Positions 1 through 5,896 of a stretch of 12,185 bases of DNA are shown here, piece by piece. The DNA is taken from assembly GCA_903930195.1 (NCBI GenBank), contig CAIYXH010000304.1:1-12185 (forward strand). Reading direction: 5' to 3'. A program made the translations under genes and the position numbers. The notes beneath the pieces are model-generated. The model had not been told where the DNA came from. It searched no databases and was given only the letters and a program-made list of their open reading frames with translations. The stretch is from an uncultured Actinomycetes bacterium (GTDB lineage Bacteria > Actinomycetota > Thermoleophilia > Gaiellales > Gaiellaceae). Position 1 is the first letter of the stretch. Each line of letters starts with the position of its first letter.

Positions 1-209
1 AACTCCTCGACGGCCATGGTGTTGCCGGAGGTCTCGCCCTTCGTCCAGTACTCCTCGCGCGACCGGCTCCAGAACGTCGCGAGGCCCGTCTCGCGGGTGC
101 GCCGCTCGGCCTCGTCGTCCATCCAGGCGAGCATCAGGACACGTCCGGACTCGGCGTCCTGGACGATCGCGGGCCGAAGCTCACGCACGTCGTTGTCAGG
201 CACTGTCAC
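1..209 (-). CDS. hisI: Phosphoribosyl-AMP cyclohydrolase HisI, 3' end outside window
   Basis: HisI opens the adenine ring of phosphoribosyl-AMP, the third step of histidine synthesis, in the cytoplasm. About 69 codons are visible. They contain the family signatures VQDAESGRVLMLAWMDDEA near the start and then FWSRSREEYWTKGETSGNT, the SR-S/W-KG-TSGN block typical of the HisI active-site region. The start is GTG at 209 or the second GTG at 203 (GTG ACA GTG); both lie inside the end of hisF, giving an overlap of up to 14 bp that suggests translational coupling. It is the last gene of the visible minus-strand his operon. The C-terminal half and any HisE fusion lie beyond the left edge. Identification is firm; the exact start is uncertain by two codons. 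Confidence 0.93.
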   Translation of the reverse strand, partial: MTVPDNDVRELRPAIVQDAESGRVLMLAWMDDEAERRTRETGLATFWSRSREEYWTKGETSGNTMAVEE

Positions 210-939
210 GGAGAGCCACCCCCATCTCTTTCAATTCGCTGCGGAGCGAGGTGAGCCGCTCCGGATCTTCGTGCAGGATCGAGGCGAGGAGCGCGGCCTG
301 CGCGACGCCGAGCGCGTCGGCGACGTGTGACGCCTGGCCGGCGCCGCCCGAGGCGATGACCGGCACCGAGACGGCGTCGGCGACCGCGGCGGTGATCTCG
401 AGGTCGTAGCCCTCGCGGGTCCCGTCGGAGTCGATCGAGGTGAGCAGGATCTCGCCCGCCCCGAGCTCCTCGGCCTGCTTCGCCCACGCGACCGTGCTGC
501 GCGCGGTCTCGGTGGTGCCGGCGCGCGTCTTGACGTTGCCGCCCTCGGTGTCGATCGCGACGACGACCGCCTGCGAGCCGAGCCGCTGCGCAAGCTCGGT
601 GACAAGCGACGGCCGCGCGAGCGCCGCGGAGTTGACGGAGACCTTGTCGGCACCGGCCGACAGCAGCGCGTCGGCGTCGGCGACGCTGCGGATGCCGCCC
701 CCGACCGTGAACGGGATCGCGAGCTGCTCGGCGACGCGGCGCACCACGCCGACGAGCGTGTCGCGCTCGTCGAGGGTCGCCTTCACGTCGAGGAAGACGA
801 GCTCGTCGGCCCCACGGTCGGAGTAGGCGGCGCCGAGCTCGACCGGGTCGCCGACGTCGCGGAGATCCTGGAAGCGGACACCCTTGACGACACGGCCCGC
901 CGCGACGTCGAGGCAGGGGATCAGGCGCGGGAGAGTGAT
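196..939 (-). CDS. hisF: Imidazole glycerol phosphate synthase cyclase subunit HisF, apparent ATC start
   Basis: HisF is the (beta/alpha)8-barrel cyclase subunit. It uses ammonia from HisH to convert PRFAR to imidazole glycerol phosphate and AICAR. Family motifs run through the frame: LIPCLDVAAGRVVKG, ELVFLDV, VGGGIRS, DKVSVNSAAL, VVVAIDTEGGNVKTR, SIDSDGTREGYD and VIASGGAG. No ATG, GTG or TTG lies in frame between the conserved N-terminus and far upstream; the first GTG, at 786, would delete the first half-barrel strands and the catalytic Asp. ATC at 939, followed by ACT CTC CCG CGC, lies 5 nt after GAGG. It gives 247 residues and places the two catalytic aspartates at 11 and 130, the numbering of the Thermotoga enzyme. 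The gene overlaps hisH by 19 bp and hisI by up to 14 bp. Function is certain; the start is inferred. Confidence 0.93.
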   Translation of the reverse strand: MTLPRLIPCLDVAAGRVVKGVRFQDLRDVGDPVELGAAYSDRGADELVFLDVKATLDERDTLVGVVRRVAEQLAIPFTVGGGIRSVADADALLSAGADKVSVNSAALARPSLVTELAQRLGSQAVVVAIDTEGGNVKTRAGTTETARSTVAWAKQAEELGAGEILLTSIDSDGTREGYDLEITAAVADAVSVPVIASGGAGQASHVADALGVAQAALLASILHEDPERLTSLRSELKEMGVALRDSA

Positions 940-1475
940 CGTTCCCTCACTTCTGCGAGCACGCGGTCGAGGTAGCGCGCGCCGGCGGCACCGCTCTTCT
1001 CCGGGTGGAACTGGACGCCGAGGAACGAGCCCGAGCGGGCCTCCGCGACGATGCCCTCCGACCGCGAGGTCGCAGCCGGTGTCTCGACGGCGTAGGAGTG
1101 CGCGAAGTAGTAGGCCGTTCCGTCGACCTCGGCCCAGCCCATCCGCGGGACCCGGCCCTCGGTGAGCCGGTACGCGCGACCGGGCAGCAGACCGAGACCT
1201 TCGACGCCGCCGTCCTCCTCGGACGACTCGACGGCGAGCTGCAGCCCGAGGCAGATGCCGAGCACGGGCCGATCGTCGGCGATCCGCTGCCGCAGCGCGA
1301 CGTCGAGGCCCTGACGGCGCAGCTCGTCCATCGCCGAGCGGGCCGAGCCGACGCCGGGCAGCACCGCGAGGTCGGCCAAGGCGACGTCATCGACCATCTC
1401 GGCACCGAGCCGCCGCAGCGCGATCTCGACGGAGCGGATGTTCCCCGCGCGGTAGTCGCAGATGGCGACCTTCAC
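921..1475 (-). CDS. hisH: Imidazole glycerol phosphate synthase glutaminase subunit HisH
   Basis: HisH is the class I glutamine amidotransferase partner of HisF, supplying ammonia through the HisF barrel. The 184-residue protein has CDYRAGNIRSV at the N-terminus, the PGVGSARSAM oxyanion-strand region (40-49), the nucleophile motif GICLGLQL with Cys75, a conserved MGW (112-114), HSY at 126-128, and the catalytic pair His157/Glu159 in QFHPEKSG. Length is slightly below the usual 195-215. It starts at GTG, whose bases overlap the hisCB stop (GTGA), so it is probably read by ribosomes finishing hisCB. Its last codons run past the apparent hisF start. If position 937 were C instead of G on the plus strand, hisH would end four codons earlier at a classic ATGA junction. 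Confidence 0.96.
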   Translation of the reverse strand: MKVAICDYRAGNIRSVEIALRRLGAEMVDDVALADLAVLPGVGSARSAMDELRRQGLDVALRQRIADDRPVLGICLGLQLAVESSEEDGGVEGLGLLPGRAYRLTEGRVPRMGWAEVDGTAYYFAHSYAVETPAATSRSEGIVAEARSGSFLGVQFHPEKSGAAGARYLDRVLAEVRERSLSRA

Positions 1476-3019
1476 AGCAGGCCCTTCGTCGACGGGATGC
1501 CACTCGACTCGACGCCGAGCGCGATCTTGAGCGCCCGGCCGACCGCCTTGTAGGCAGCCTCGGCGCAGTGGTGCGCGTCGCGGCCGGTGGCCTCGATGTG
1601 GATCGCCATGCGCGCGGCCTGCGAAAGCGACCCGAAGAAGTGCTGCGCCATGCCGGGCTCGGTCTCGAACGAGAGCTCGGCGAACGGCCTGCCGCCGAGA
1701 TCGACGGCGGCGCGGGCGAGGGCATCGTCCATCGGCACGACGGCGTCGCCGTAGCGCGCGATGCCGCGGCGGTCACCGAGCGCCTTGTCGAGCGCCTCGC
1801 CGAAGGCAAGCGCGGTGTCTTCCACCGTGTGGTGATCGCCGGTCTCGAGGTCGCCCGAGCCCTCGACGATCAGGTCGAGCCCGGCGTGGAAGGCGAGCTG
1901 CTCGAGGAAGTGGTCGTAGATCCCGGCGCCGGTCTGCACCGAGACACGGCTCGCACCGTCGAGCCCGAGGCGGACGGCGATGCGCGTCTCGGCGGTGGCG
2001 CGGAGGTGGCGGACGCTGCGCCCGGCGCGCGCCGGGACGGGCGACGGCTTGTCGAGGATGCGCGCCAGGGTCTCGACCACCAGGTCGTCGTCGGCCTCGT
2101 CGCGGACGGTGATGCGGATGCCGTTGTCGTAGGAGCGGACGACGAGACCCTGGCGCAGCAGGCGCTCGCCGAGCTCGCGGCCGTCGTCGGCCGGGACGAA
2201 GACGAAGTTCGCGCGCGACGGCAGCGGCGCGAGCCCGAGGGCCGAGAGTGCAGCCGAGAGGCGCTCGCGCTCCTCGACGATCGAGGAGACGTCGGGCGGC
2301 GAGGCGAGCGCCGCGAGGGCGAGCGTCGCCGAGAGCGAGGTGACGGGCGCCGGCGCCTGGCGGGCGTTCAGCTCGGCGGCGAGCTCGGGCGCGGCGATCG
2401 CGTAGCCGACCCGCGCGCCCGCGAGCGCGAATGCCTTCGAGAACGTGCGCAGCACGATCACGTCGCCCTGCTCGACGAGCGGGATCGCCGTCTCGCCGTG
2501 GAACTCGTAGTACGCCTCGTCGACGACGAGCGGGCGCGCGTCGGGGAGCGGCCGCACCGAGCCGTCGGGGCTGTTCGGCCGGCAGGTGAAGGTGAGCACT
2601 GGGTCGTCGTCGCCCACCTCGGCGCCCACGAGCTGCGCGGCGATGCGATAGAGCGGGTAGGTCGGCGCCTCCGGGATCGCGATCCGGTCGCCCGGCCCCG
2701 CGAACGCGCGGACGCAGAGCAGGATCAGGTCGTCGGCGCCGACGCCGAGCACGACGTGCTCCGGCGTGGTCTCGGTGTACTCGGCGATCGCGCGCTTGAG
2801 CTCGACGTAGCCGCCGGCCGGGTAGCCGCTGATGCCGGCGAGAGCTTTGGCGATCGTGCCGGGACGGGTCGACGCGAGCGGCAGCGGCGGCGTGTTCTGG
2901 TCGTAGCGCACGACCTGCGACGGGTCGATGCCGGCGATGCGCGCCACCTCGTGGGTCGGCGTCGCCCAGGTGTACGCCGTGAACTCGGGCGAGAGGGGCT
3001 TCAGCTGCGGAAGGCTCAT
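1472..3019 (-). CDS. hisCB: Fused histidinol-phosphate aminotransferase / imidazoleglycerol-phosphate dehydratase (HisC-HisB)
   Basis: One 515-residue frame carries two consecutive pathway enzymes. Residues 1 to about 323 are a PLP fold-type I HisC: YDQNTPP (39-45), SGYPAGGY (64-71), CRPNSPDG (146-153), VVDEAYYEF with Asp168, and FSKAFALAGARVGY with the Schiff-base Lys195. After a short Pro/Arg-rich linker (about 324-340), residues 341-515 are HisB. It has the metal-binding blocks IYDHFLEQLAFH (367-378), DHHTVEDTALAFGEAL (395-410) and DAHHCAEAAYKA (481-492), and it ends in the family's STKGLL. HisB normally follows PRFAR cyclisation and HisC acts two steps on. No ATG, GTG or TTG occurs in frame at the junction, so this is a real fusion rather than read-through of two genes. 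The HAD phosphatase domain of enterobacterial HisB is absent. The ATG at 3019 overlaps the hisD stop (ATGA). The longer frame upstream (to 3238) is antisense-like sequence inside hisD and was not used. Confidence 0.95.
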   Translation of the reverse strand: MSLPQLKPLSPEFTAYTWATPTHEVARIAGIDPSQVVRYDQNTPPLPLASTRPGTIAKALAGISGYPAGGYVELKRAIAEYTETTPEHVVLGVGADDLILLCVRAFAGPGDRIAIPEAPTYPLYRIAAQLVGAEVGDDDPVLTFTCRPNSPDGSVRPLPDARPLVVDEAYYEFHGETAIPLVEQGDVIVLRTFSKAFALAGARVGYAIAAPELAAELNARQAPAPVTSLSATLALAALASPPDVSSIVEERERLSAALSALGLAPLPSRANFVFVPADDGRELGERLLRQGLVVRSYDNGIRITVRDEADDDLVVETLARILDKPSPVPARAGRSVRHLRATAETRIAVRLGLDGASRVSVQTGAGIYDHFLEQLAFHAGLDLIVEGSGDLETGDHHTVEDTALAFGEALDKALGDRRGIARYGDAVVPMDDALARAAVDLGGRPFAELSFETEPGMAQHFFGSLSQAARMAIHIEATGRDAHHCAEAAYKAVGRALKIALGVESSGIPSTKGLL

Positions 3020-3993
3020 CGCCGGACCGCCTCGGCGTGCGCGGTGAGGCCCTCGGCCGCCGCGAGCGCCTCGACGGTCGGGCGCACAAGGGCCAGGCCT
3101 TCCTCGGTCAGCCACTGTGTGGTGATCGGCTTCATGAAGGTCTCGAGCCCGAGCCCGCCCACCGAGCGGGCCCAGCCGTTCGTCGGGAGGACGTGGTTGC
3201 CGCCGGTGGCGTAGTCGCCTGCAGCGACGGGTGACCACGGCCCGACGAAGACGCAGCCGGCATTCCGCACCTCGCCTGCGCGCGCCTCGGCGGCGCCGAG
3301 CAGCACGAGGTGCTCGGGCGCGATCTCCTCCGCCTCTTCGAGCGTCTCGACGACCTTGCAGACCGCGTCGTGGCCGTGCTCGGCCTGCGCGGCGATCTCC
3401 AGCTCGACGAGGCGCGGGTCGACCGACGCGTCGGCGACGACGACGACCTCAGAGGGCCCGCCCGGCAGGTCGATCGGGACGTCGCGCGAGACCTCGAGCT
3501 TGGCGTCGTTCACATAGGAGTTCCCGGGGCCCACGATCTTGTGCACCTTGCGCACGTAGGCCATCCAGCCGATCGCCTGCGGGCCGCCGAGCGACCAGAC
3601 CTCCTCGACGCCGAGCAGCTCGGCCGCCGCCGCGACGAGCCCGGCGCCCTGGGGCGGCGTGCAGACGACGAGGTTCTTCACGCCCGCGGCCTGGGCCGGG
3701 ACGGCGCACATGACGAGCGTCGAGACGAGGTTGCGCGGCACGTAGATGCCGACGGTGTCGAGCGGGATCCAGCGGCGCTCGAGGGTGACGCCGGGCTCGA
3801 CCTCGAGCGTGACGTCGGCCGGCCGCTCGGCCTCGTGCCAGCGGCGGACGCGGTCGGCGAGCGCCAGCACGGCCTCGCGCGGCAGGAGCGAGTGGTCGGG
3901 AACGGCGCGCACGGGCTCGGCGCCGTCGAGCTCGAGGGCCCACCGGCGCACGGCCGCGTCGCCCTCGCGCTTGATCTCGGCGACGATGCTCAT
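3016..3993 (-). CDS. hisD: Histidinol dehydrogenase HisD, compact form
   Basis: HisD oxidises histidinol to histidine with two NAD+ and is a zinc enzyme. This copy is 325 residues against a usual 420-440. Recognisable blocks are GIYVPRN (82-88), AGVKNLVVCTPP (103-114), LGGPQAIGWMAYV (135-147), VGPGNSYVNDAKLEV (154-168), DLPGGPSEVVVVAD (175-188), APEHLVLL (225-232) and GDYATGGNHVLPT (259-271). Zinc ligands expected from Salmonella HisD are present (Gln203, His206, Asp260, His319), as are the catalytic Glu227/His228. The missing parts are about 45 residues at the N-terminus and roughly 40 between the QAEH motif and the APEH motif. The ATG overlaps the hisG stop (ATGA) and the stop overlaps hisCB. 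Function is very likely retained because all key residues are present and the frame is intact. Confidence 0.94.
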   Translation of the reverse strand: MSIVAEIKREGDAAVRRWALELDGAEPVRAVPDHSLLPREAVLALADRVRRWHEAERPADVTLEVEPGVTLERRWIPLDTVGIYVPRNLVSTLVMCAVPAQAAGVKNLVVCTPPQGAGLVAAAAELLGVEEVWSLGGPQAIGWMAYVRKVHKIVGPGNSYVNDAKLEVSRDVPIDLPGGPSEVVVVADASVDPRLVELEIAAQAEHGHDAVCKVVETLEEAEEIAPEHLVLLGAAEARAGEVRNAGCVFVGPWSPVAAGDYATGGNHVLPTNGWARSVGGLGLETFMKPITTQWLTEEGLALVRPTVEALAAAEGLTAHAEAVRR

Positions 3994-4820
3994 CGGGTCA
4001 TCCGCTCGACCGGGACGACGAGGATCGAGGTGGCGCCGAGCGCCTCGAGCTTCGGCAGGAGCAGCCAGACGTCCTTCGCCGGAACGAGCGCGTGGACGGC
4101 GACCTTGCCCTCCTCGGCGAGCGGCAGCACGCTAGGCGAGCGGGAGCCGATCGCCGTGCAGACCTCGGTGAGCCGATCCTGAGACGTGTTGAGCATCAGG
4201 TAGCGGTGCGCCCGGGCCTCGACGACGGAGCGCATCATCGTCACGATCTGGCCCGTATCGGCGCCCGGCCGGCCAAAGAGTGTGGCCTCGGACGAGAAGA
4301 CGGAGCCGAGCGAGCGGAGGCCGTTCATCCGCATGGTGTTCCCCGACGAGACGAGGTCGACGATCGCGTCGGCCAGCCCGAGCCGCGGGGCGATCTCGAC
4401 GGAGCCGGTGACGTCGACGAGCTTGACGTCGACACCGAGCAGCTCGCGGGTAAGGCGGGGATAGACGGTCGCCACGGAGCAGCCGGCGAGGTCGGCGATC
4501 GACTGGAACTTGGACTCCTCGGGCACGGCGGCCTCGAGGCGGCAGGAGCCGTAGCCGAGCGGCAGCAGCTCCTCGACCTTCGCGCTGCGCTCGCGGACGA
4601 GGTCCTGGCCTGTGATCCCGCAGTCGACGACACCGTCCTGGACGTACTCCGGGATGTCCGCAGCGCGGACGAGGAGCACGTCGACGGGCGCGTTCCGGCA
4701 GGGGAACGCAAGCGCGCGGTCGCCGGGCTGCTCCGGGCCGAGGCCGGCATCCTCGAGCAGCGCGACGGACGGCTCGCGCAGCCTCCCCTTGACGGGGACG
4801 GCGATGGTCAGACGGTCGAT
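3990..4820 (-). CDS. hisG: ATP phosphoribosyltransferase HisG, long form, non-canonical start
   Basis: HisG joins ATP and PRPP, the first committed and feedback-inhibited step of histidine synthesis. From ATC at 4820 the protein has 276 residues. The catalytic part carries VPVKGRLREPS (8-18), DCGITGQDLV (66-75), and the PRPP loop DAIVDLVSSGNTMRMNGL (151-168). Residues 205-276 form the ACT-like regulatory domain (RYLMLNTSQDRL, SPSVLPLAEEGKVAVHALVP, LGATSILVVPVERM), so this is the long HisG that works without HisZ and should bind histidine. No ATG, GTG or TTG lies in frame near the N-terminus. ATC at 4820 follows AAGGAG with a 5-nt gap; CTG at 4811, overlapping the upstream gene's stop as CTGA, is the alternative. 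It overlaps the trpR-like gene by up to 13 bp. Confidence 0.94.
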   Translation of the reverse strand: MDRLTIAVPVKGRLREPSVALLEDAGLGPEQPGDRALAFPCRNAPVDVLLVRAADIPEYVQDGVVDCGITGQDLVRERSAKVEELLPLGYGSCRLEAAVPEESKFQSIADLAGCSVATVYPRLTRELLGVDVKLVDVTGSVEIAPRLGLADAIVDLVSSGNTMRMNGLRSLGSVFSSEATLFGRPGADTGQIVTMMRSVVEARAHRYLMLNTSQDRLTEVCTAIGSRSPSVLPLAEEGKVAVHALVPAKDVWLLLPKLEALGATSILVVPVERMTR

Positions 4821-5134
4821 GTCCGCTCCTTCCGGCGATCGAGCGCCACGCGGTAGCCATCTTCGCCGTGGCGGAGCCAGTGGGCCACGCGCGTCACGGT
4901 CGTCGTCGAGGCGCCCGTCCGCTTCGCGACCTCCAGGTACGGCAGACCCCCGTCCACGAGCTGGGCCACCGCCCAGCGGTGCGTCAGCGCCTCGAGCTCC
5001 GCGATCGTGCAGAGATCCCGCAGGAAGCGCTCGATCTCCTCCGGCGTCTCGAGTGCGAGGATCGCCGACGAGAGCTCCGTCAGCTCCGAGCTCCGCCATG
5101 TGTGTCGTTCACCGTCGGTCATCGTGCTCGTCAT
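4808..5134 (-). CDS. TrpR-family regulator of the YerC/YecD type, likely his operon repressor
   Basis: A 108-residue all-helical protein of the TrpR superfamily. Compared with Bacillus YerC, the shared features are a helical N-terminus (SSELTELSSAILAL), a conserved centre RFLRDLCTIAELEAL (36-50) followed by HRWAVAQLV, and a helix-turn-helix at about 65-87 with YLEVAKRTGASTTTVTRV. The family lacks the full TrpR effector pocket, so the ligand cannot be read from sequence; histidine or a charged-state signal is an inference from context. As first gene of a his operon, with a palindrome on its own start codon, it is best explained as an autoregulated local his repressor. The ATG at 5134 sits 6 nt after a TAACGT -10 box, so the mRNA is probably leaderless. 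A second ATG at 5122 is a weaker alternative. Confidence 0.9.
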   Translation of the reverse strand: MTSTMTDGERHTWRSSELTELSSAILALETPEEIERFLRDLCTIAELEALTHRWAVAQLVDGGLPYLEVAKRTGASTTTVTRVAHWLRHGEDGYRVALDRRKERTSTV

Positions 5135-5151
5135 GTTAGCACGTTAACATG
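5132..5151. promoter_or_regulatory. Palindromic candidate operator with -10 boxes on both strands
   Basis: The 20 bp CATGTTAGCA/CGTTAACATG match in 8 of 10 positions between half-sites, and the site is strikingly AT-rich for its surroundings. On the minus strand it contains TAACGT (5146-5141), then 6 nt, then the ATG of the trpR-like gene, the geometry of a leaderless actinobacterial promoter. On the plus strand it contains TAACAT (5145-5150) facing hisA. A repressor bound here would block both directions. The GTTA...TAAC core resembles the TrpR-operator style; binding by the adjacent regulator is inferred. Confidence 0.65.
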
Positions 5152-5190
5152 GCAGCGTAGGCGCATGAGGGACGAGCGGCGCGGCTGGAC

Positions 5191-5196
5191 TACCGT
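5191..5196 (+). promoter_or_regulatory. Candidate leaderless -10 box of hisA
   Basis: TACCGT fits TANNNT and lies 7 nt before GTG 5204, which would make transcription start at or next to the start codon. No convincing -35 is visible. An alternative start for transcription is the TAACAT in the palindrome at 5145-5150, giving a leader of about 8 nt to ATG 5165. Confidence 0.4.
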
Positions 5197-5203
5197 TGGG
5201 CGC

Positions 5204-5896
5204 GTGCTGAAGGCTTGGCTCCAGGCGTCGATCCCCGTGATCCCGGCCGTCGACGTGCTCGGCGTCGGCGCGGTGCGCCTGCACCAGGGTGCCTACGACG
5301 AGGTAATTGCGGAGGCCGGCGACCCGATCGAGCTCGCGCGGAGCTTCGCGCAGGCCGGGGCGACCCGCATCCACCTGGTCGACCTCGACGGCGCACGCTC
5401 CGGTGCCGTGCGTCCCGACCTCGTGCGCCACGTCGCCGAGACGGTCGCTCCCGCGTCCCTGCAGGCCTCCGGCGGCATCCGCTCGCTCGATGACGCGCGC
5501 GCGCTGTTCGCCGCCGGCGCCGATCGCGTGATCGTCGGCACCGCCGCCGTGAACGACCCGTGGCCGTGGGTGCAGGAGTTCGGCGACGCAGTCGCCGTCG
5601 CACTCGACATCCAGGACGGCCAGGTGCGGACGGCCGGCTGGCTCGAGGGCTCCGGCCTCAGCGTCCTCGGCGCGGTCTCGCGGTGCATGGAGGCGGGCGT
5701 GGCCCGCGTCCACTGCACGGCGATCGACCGCGACGGCACGCTGGCCGGCCCCGACCTCGACCTGATCCGCACGGTCGCGGAGTCGGGCCTCAAGGTGATG
5801 GCGGCAGGCGGGGTGCGCTCTCCCGCCGACGTCGAGGCGCTCGCCGCGGCCGGCGCTGAGGCTGCGGTCGTCGGCCGGGCTCTGCTCAACCCGTAA
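5204..5896 (+). CDS. hisA: ProFAR isomerase HisA (possibly dual-function PriA)
   Basis: HisA isomerises ProFAR to PRFAR by an Amadori rearrangement in a (beta/alpha)8 barrel. From GTG 5204 (230 residues) the motifs are IPAVDVLG with catalytic Asp17, AVRLHQG, HLVDLDGA (57-64), SGGIRS (89-94), VIVGTAAV, LDIQDGQVRTAGW (134-146), TAIDRDGTLAGPD with the second catalytic Asp175, and AAGGVRSPADV. The start is ambiguous: ATG 5165 adds 13 residues, and GTG 5237 gives a textbook HisA N-terminus but no upstream signal. I chose 5204 for its TACCGT-N7 promoter. The protein stops at VVGRALLNP, about 15 residues before the usual end, so it lacks the final helix; its 3' end overlaps the converging next gene by 11 bp. 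Unlike in many his operons, it is not between hisH and hisF. Whether it also replaces TrpF, as PriA does in actinobacteria, cannot be told. Confidence 0.92.
   Translation: MLKAWLQASIPVIPAVDVLGVGAVRLHQGAYDEVIAEAGDPIELARSFAQAGATRIHLVDLDGARSGAVRPDLVRHVAETVAPASLQASGGIRSLDDARALFAAGADRVIVGTAAVNDPWPWVQEFGDAVAVALDIQDGQVRTAGWLEGSGLSVLGAVSRCMEAGVARVHCTAIDRDGTLAGPDLDLIRTVAESGLKVMAAGGVRSPADVEALAAAGAEAAVVGRALLNP

Noticed and set aside
1568..3214. Long plus-strand open frame opposite hisCB and hisD (548 codons)
   Set aside because: It is the antisense shadow expected in GC-rich DNA: Arg/Asp/Glu/Val-rich with no domain, and lying over genes with clear family motifs.
3019..3238. Upstream extension of the hisCB frame
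   Set aside because: The extra 73 residues are Arg-rich and lie within hisD; the ATG at 3019 begins the conserved HisC N-terminus and forms an ATGA overlap.
3310..4182. Plus-strand open frame opposite hisD
   Set aside because: Same antisense low-complexity composition; no start signal or family resemblance.
5090..5204. His attenuator or T-box upstream of the his operon
   Set aside because: The regulator's mRNA appears leaderless and there is no histidine-codon-rich leader peptide or T-box sequence.
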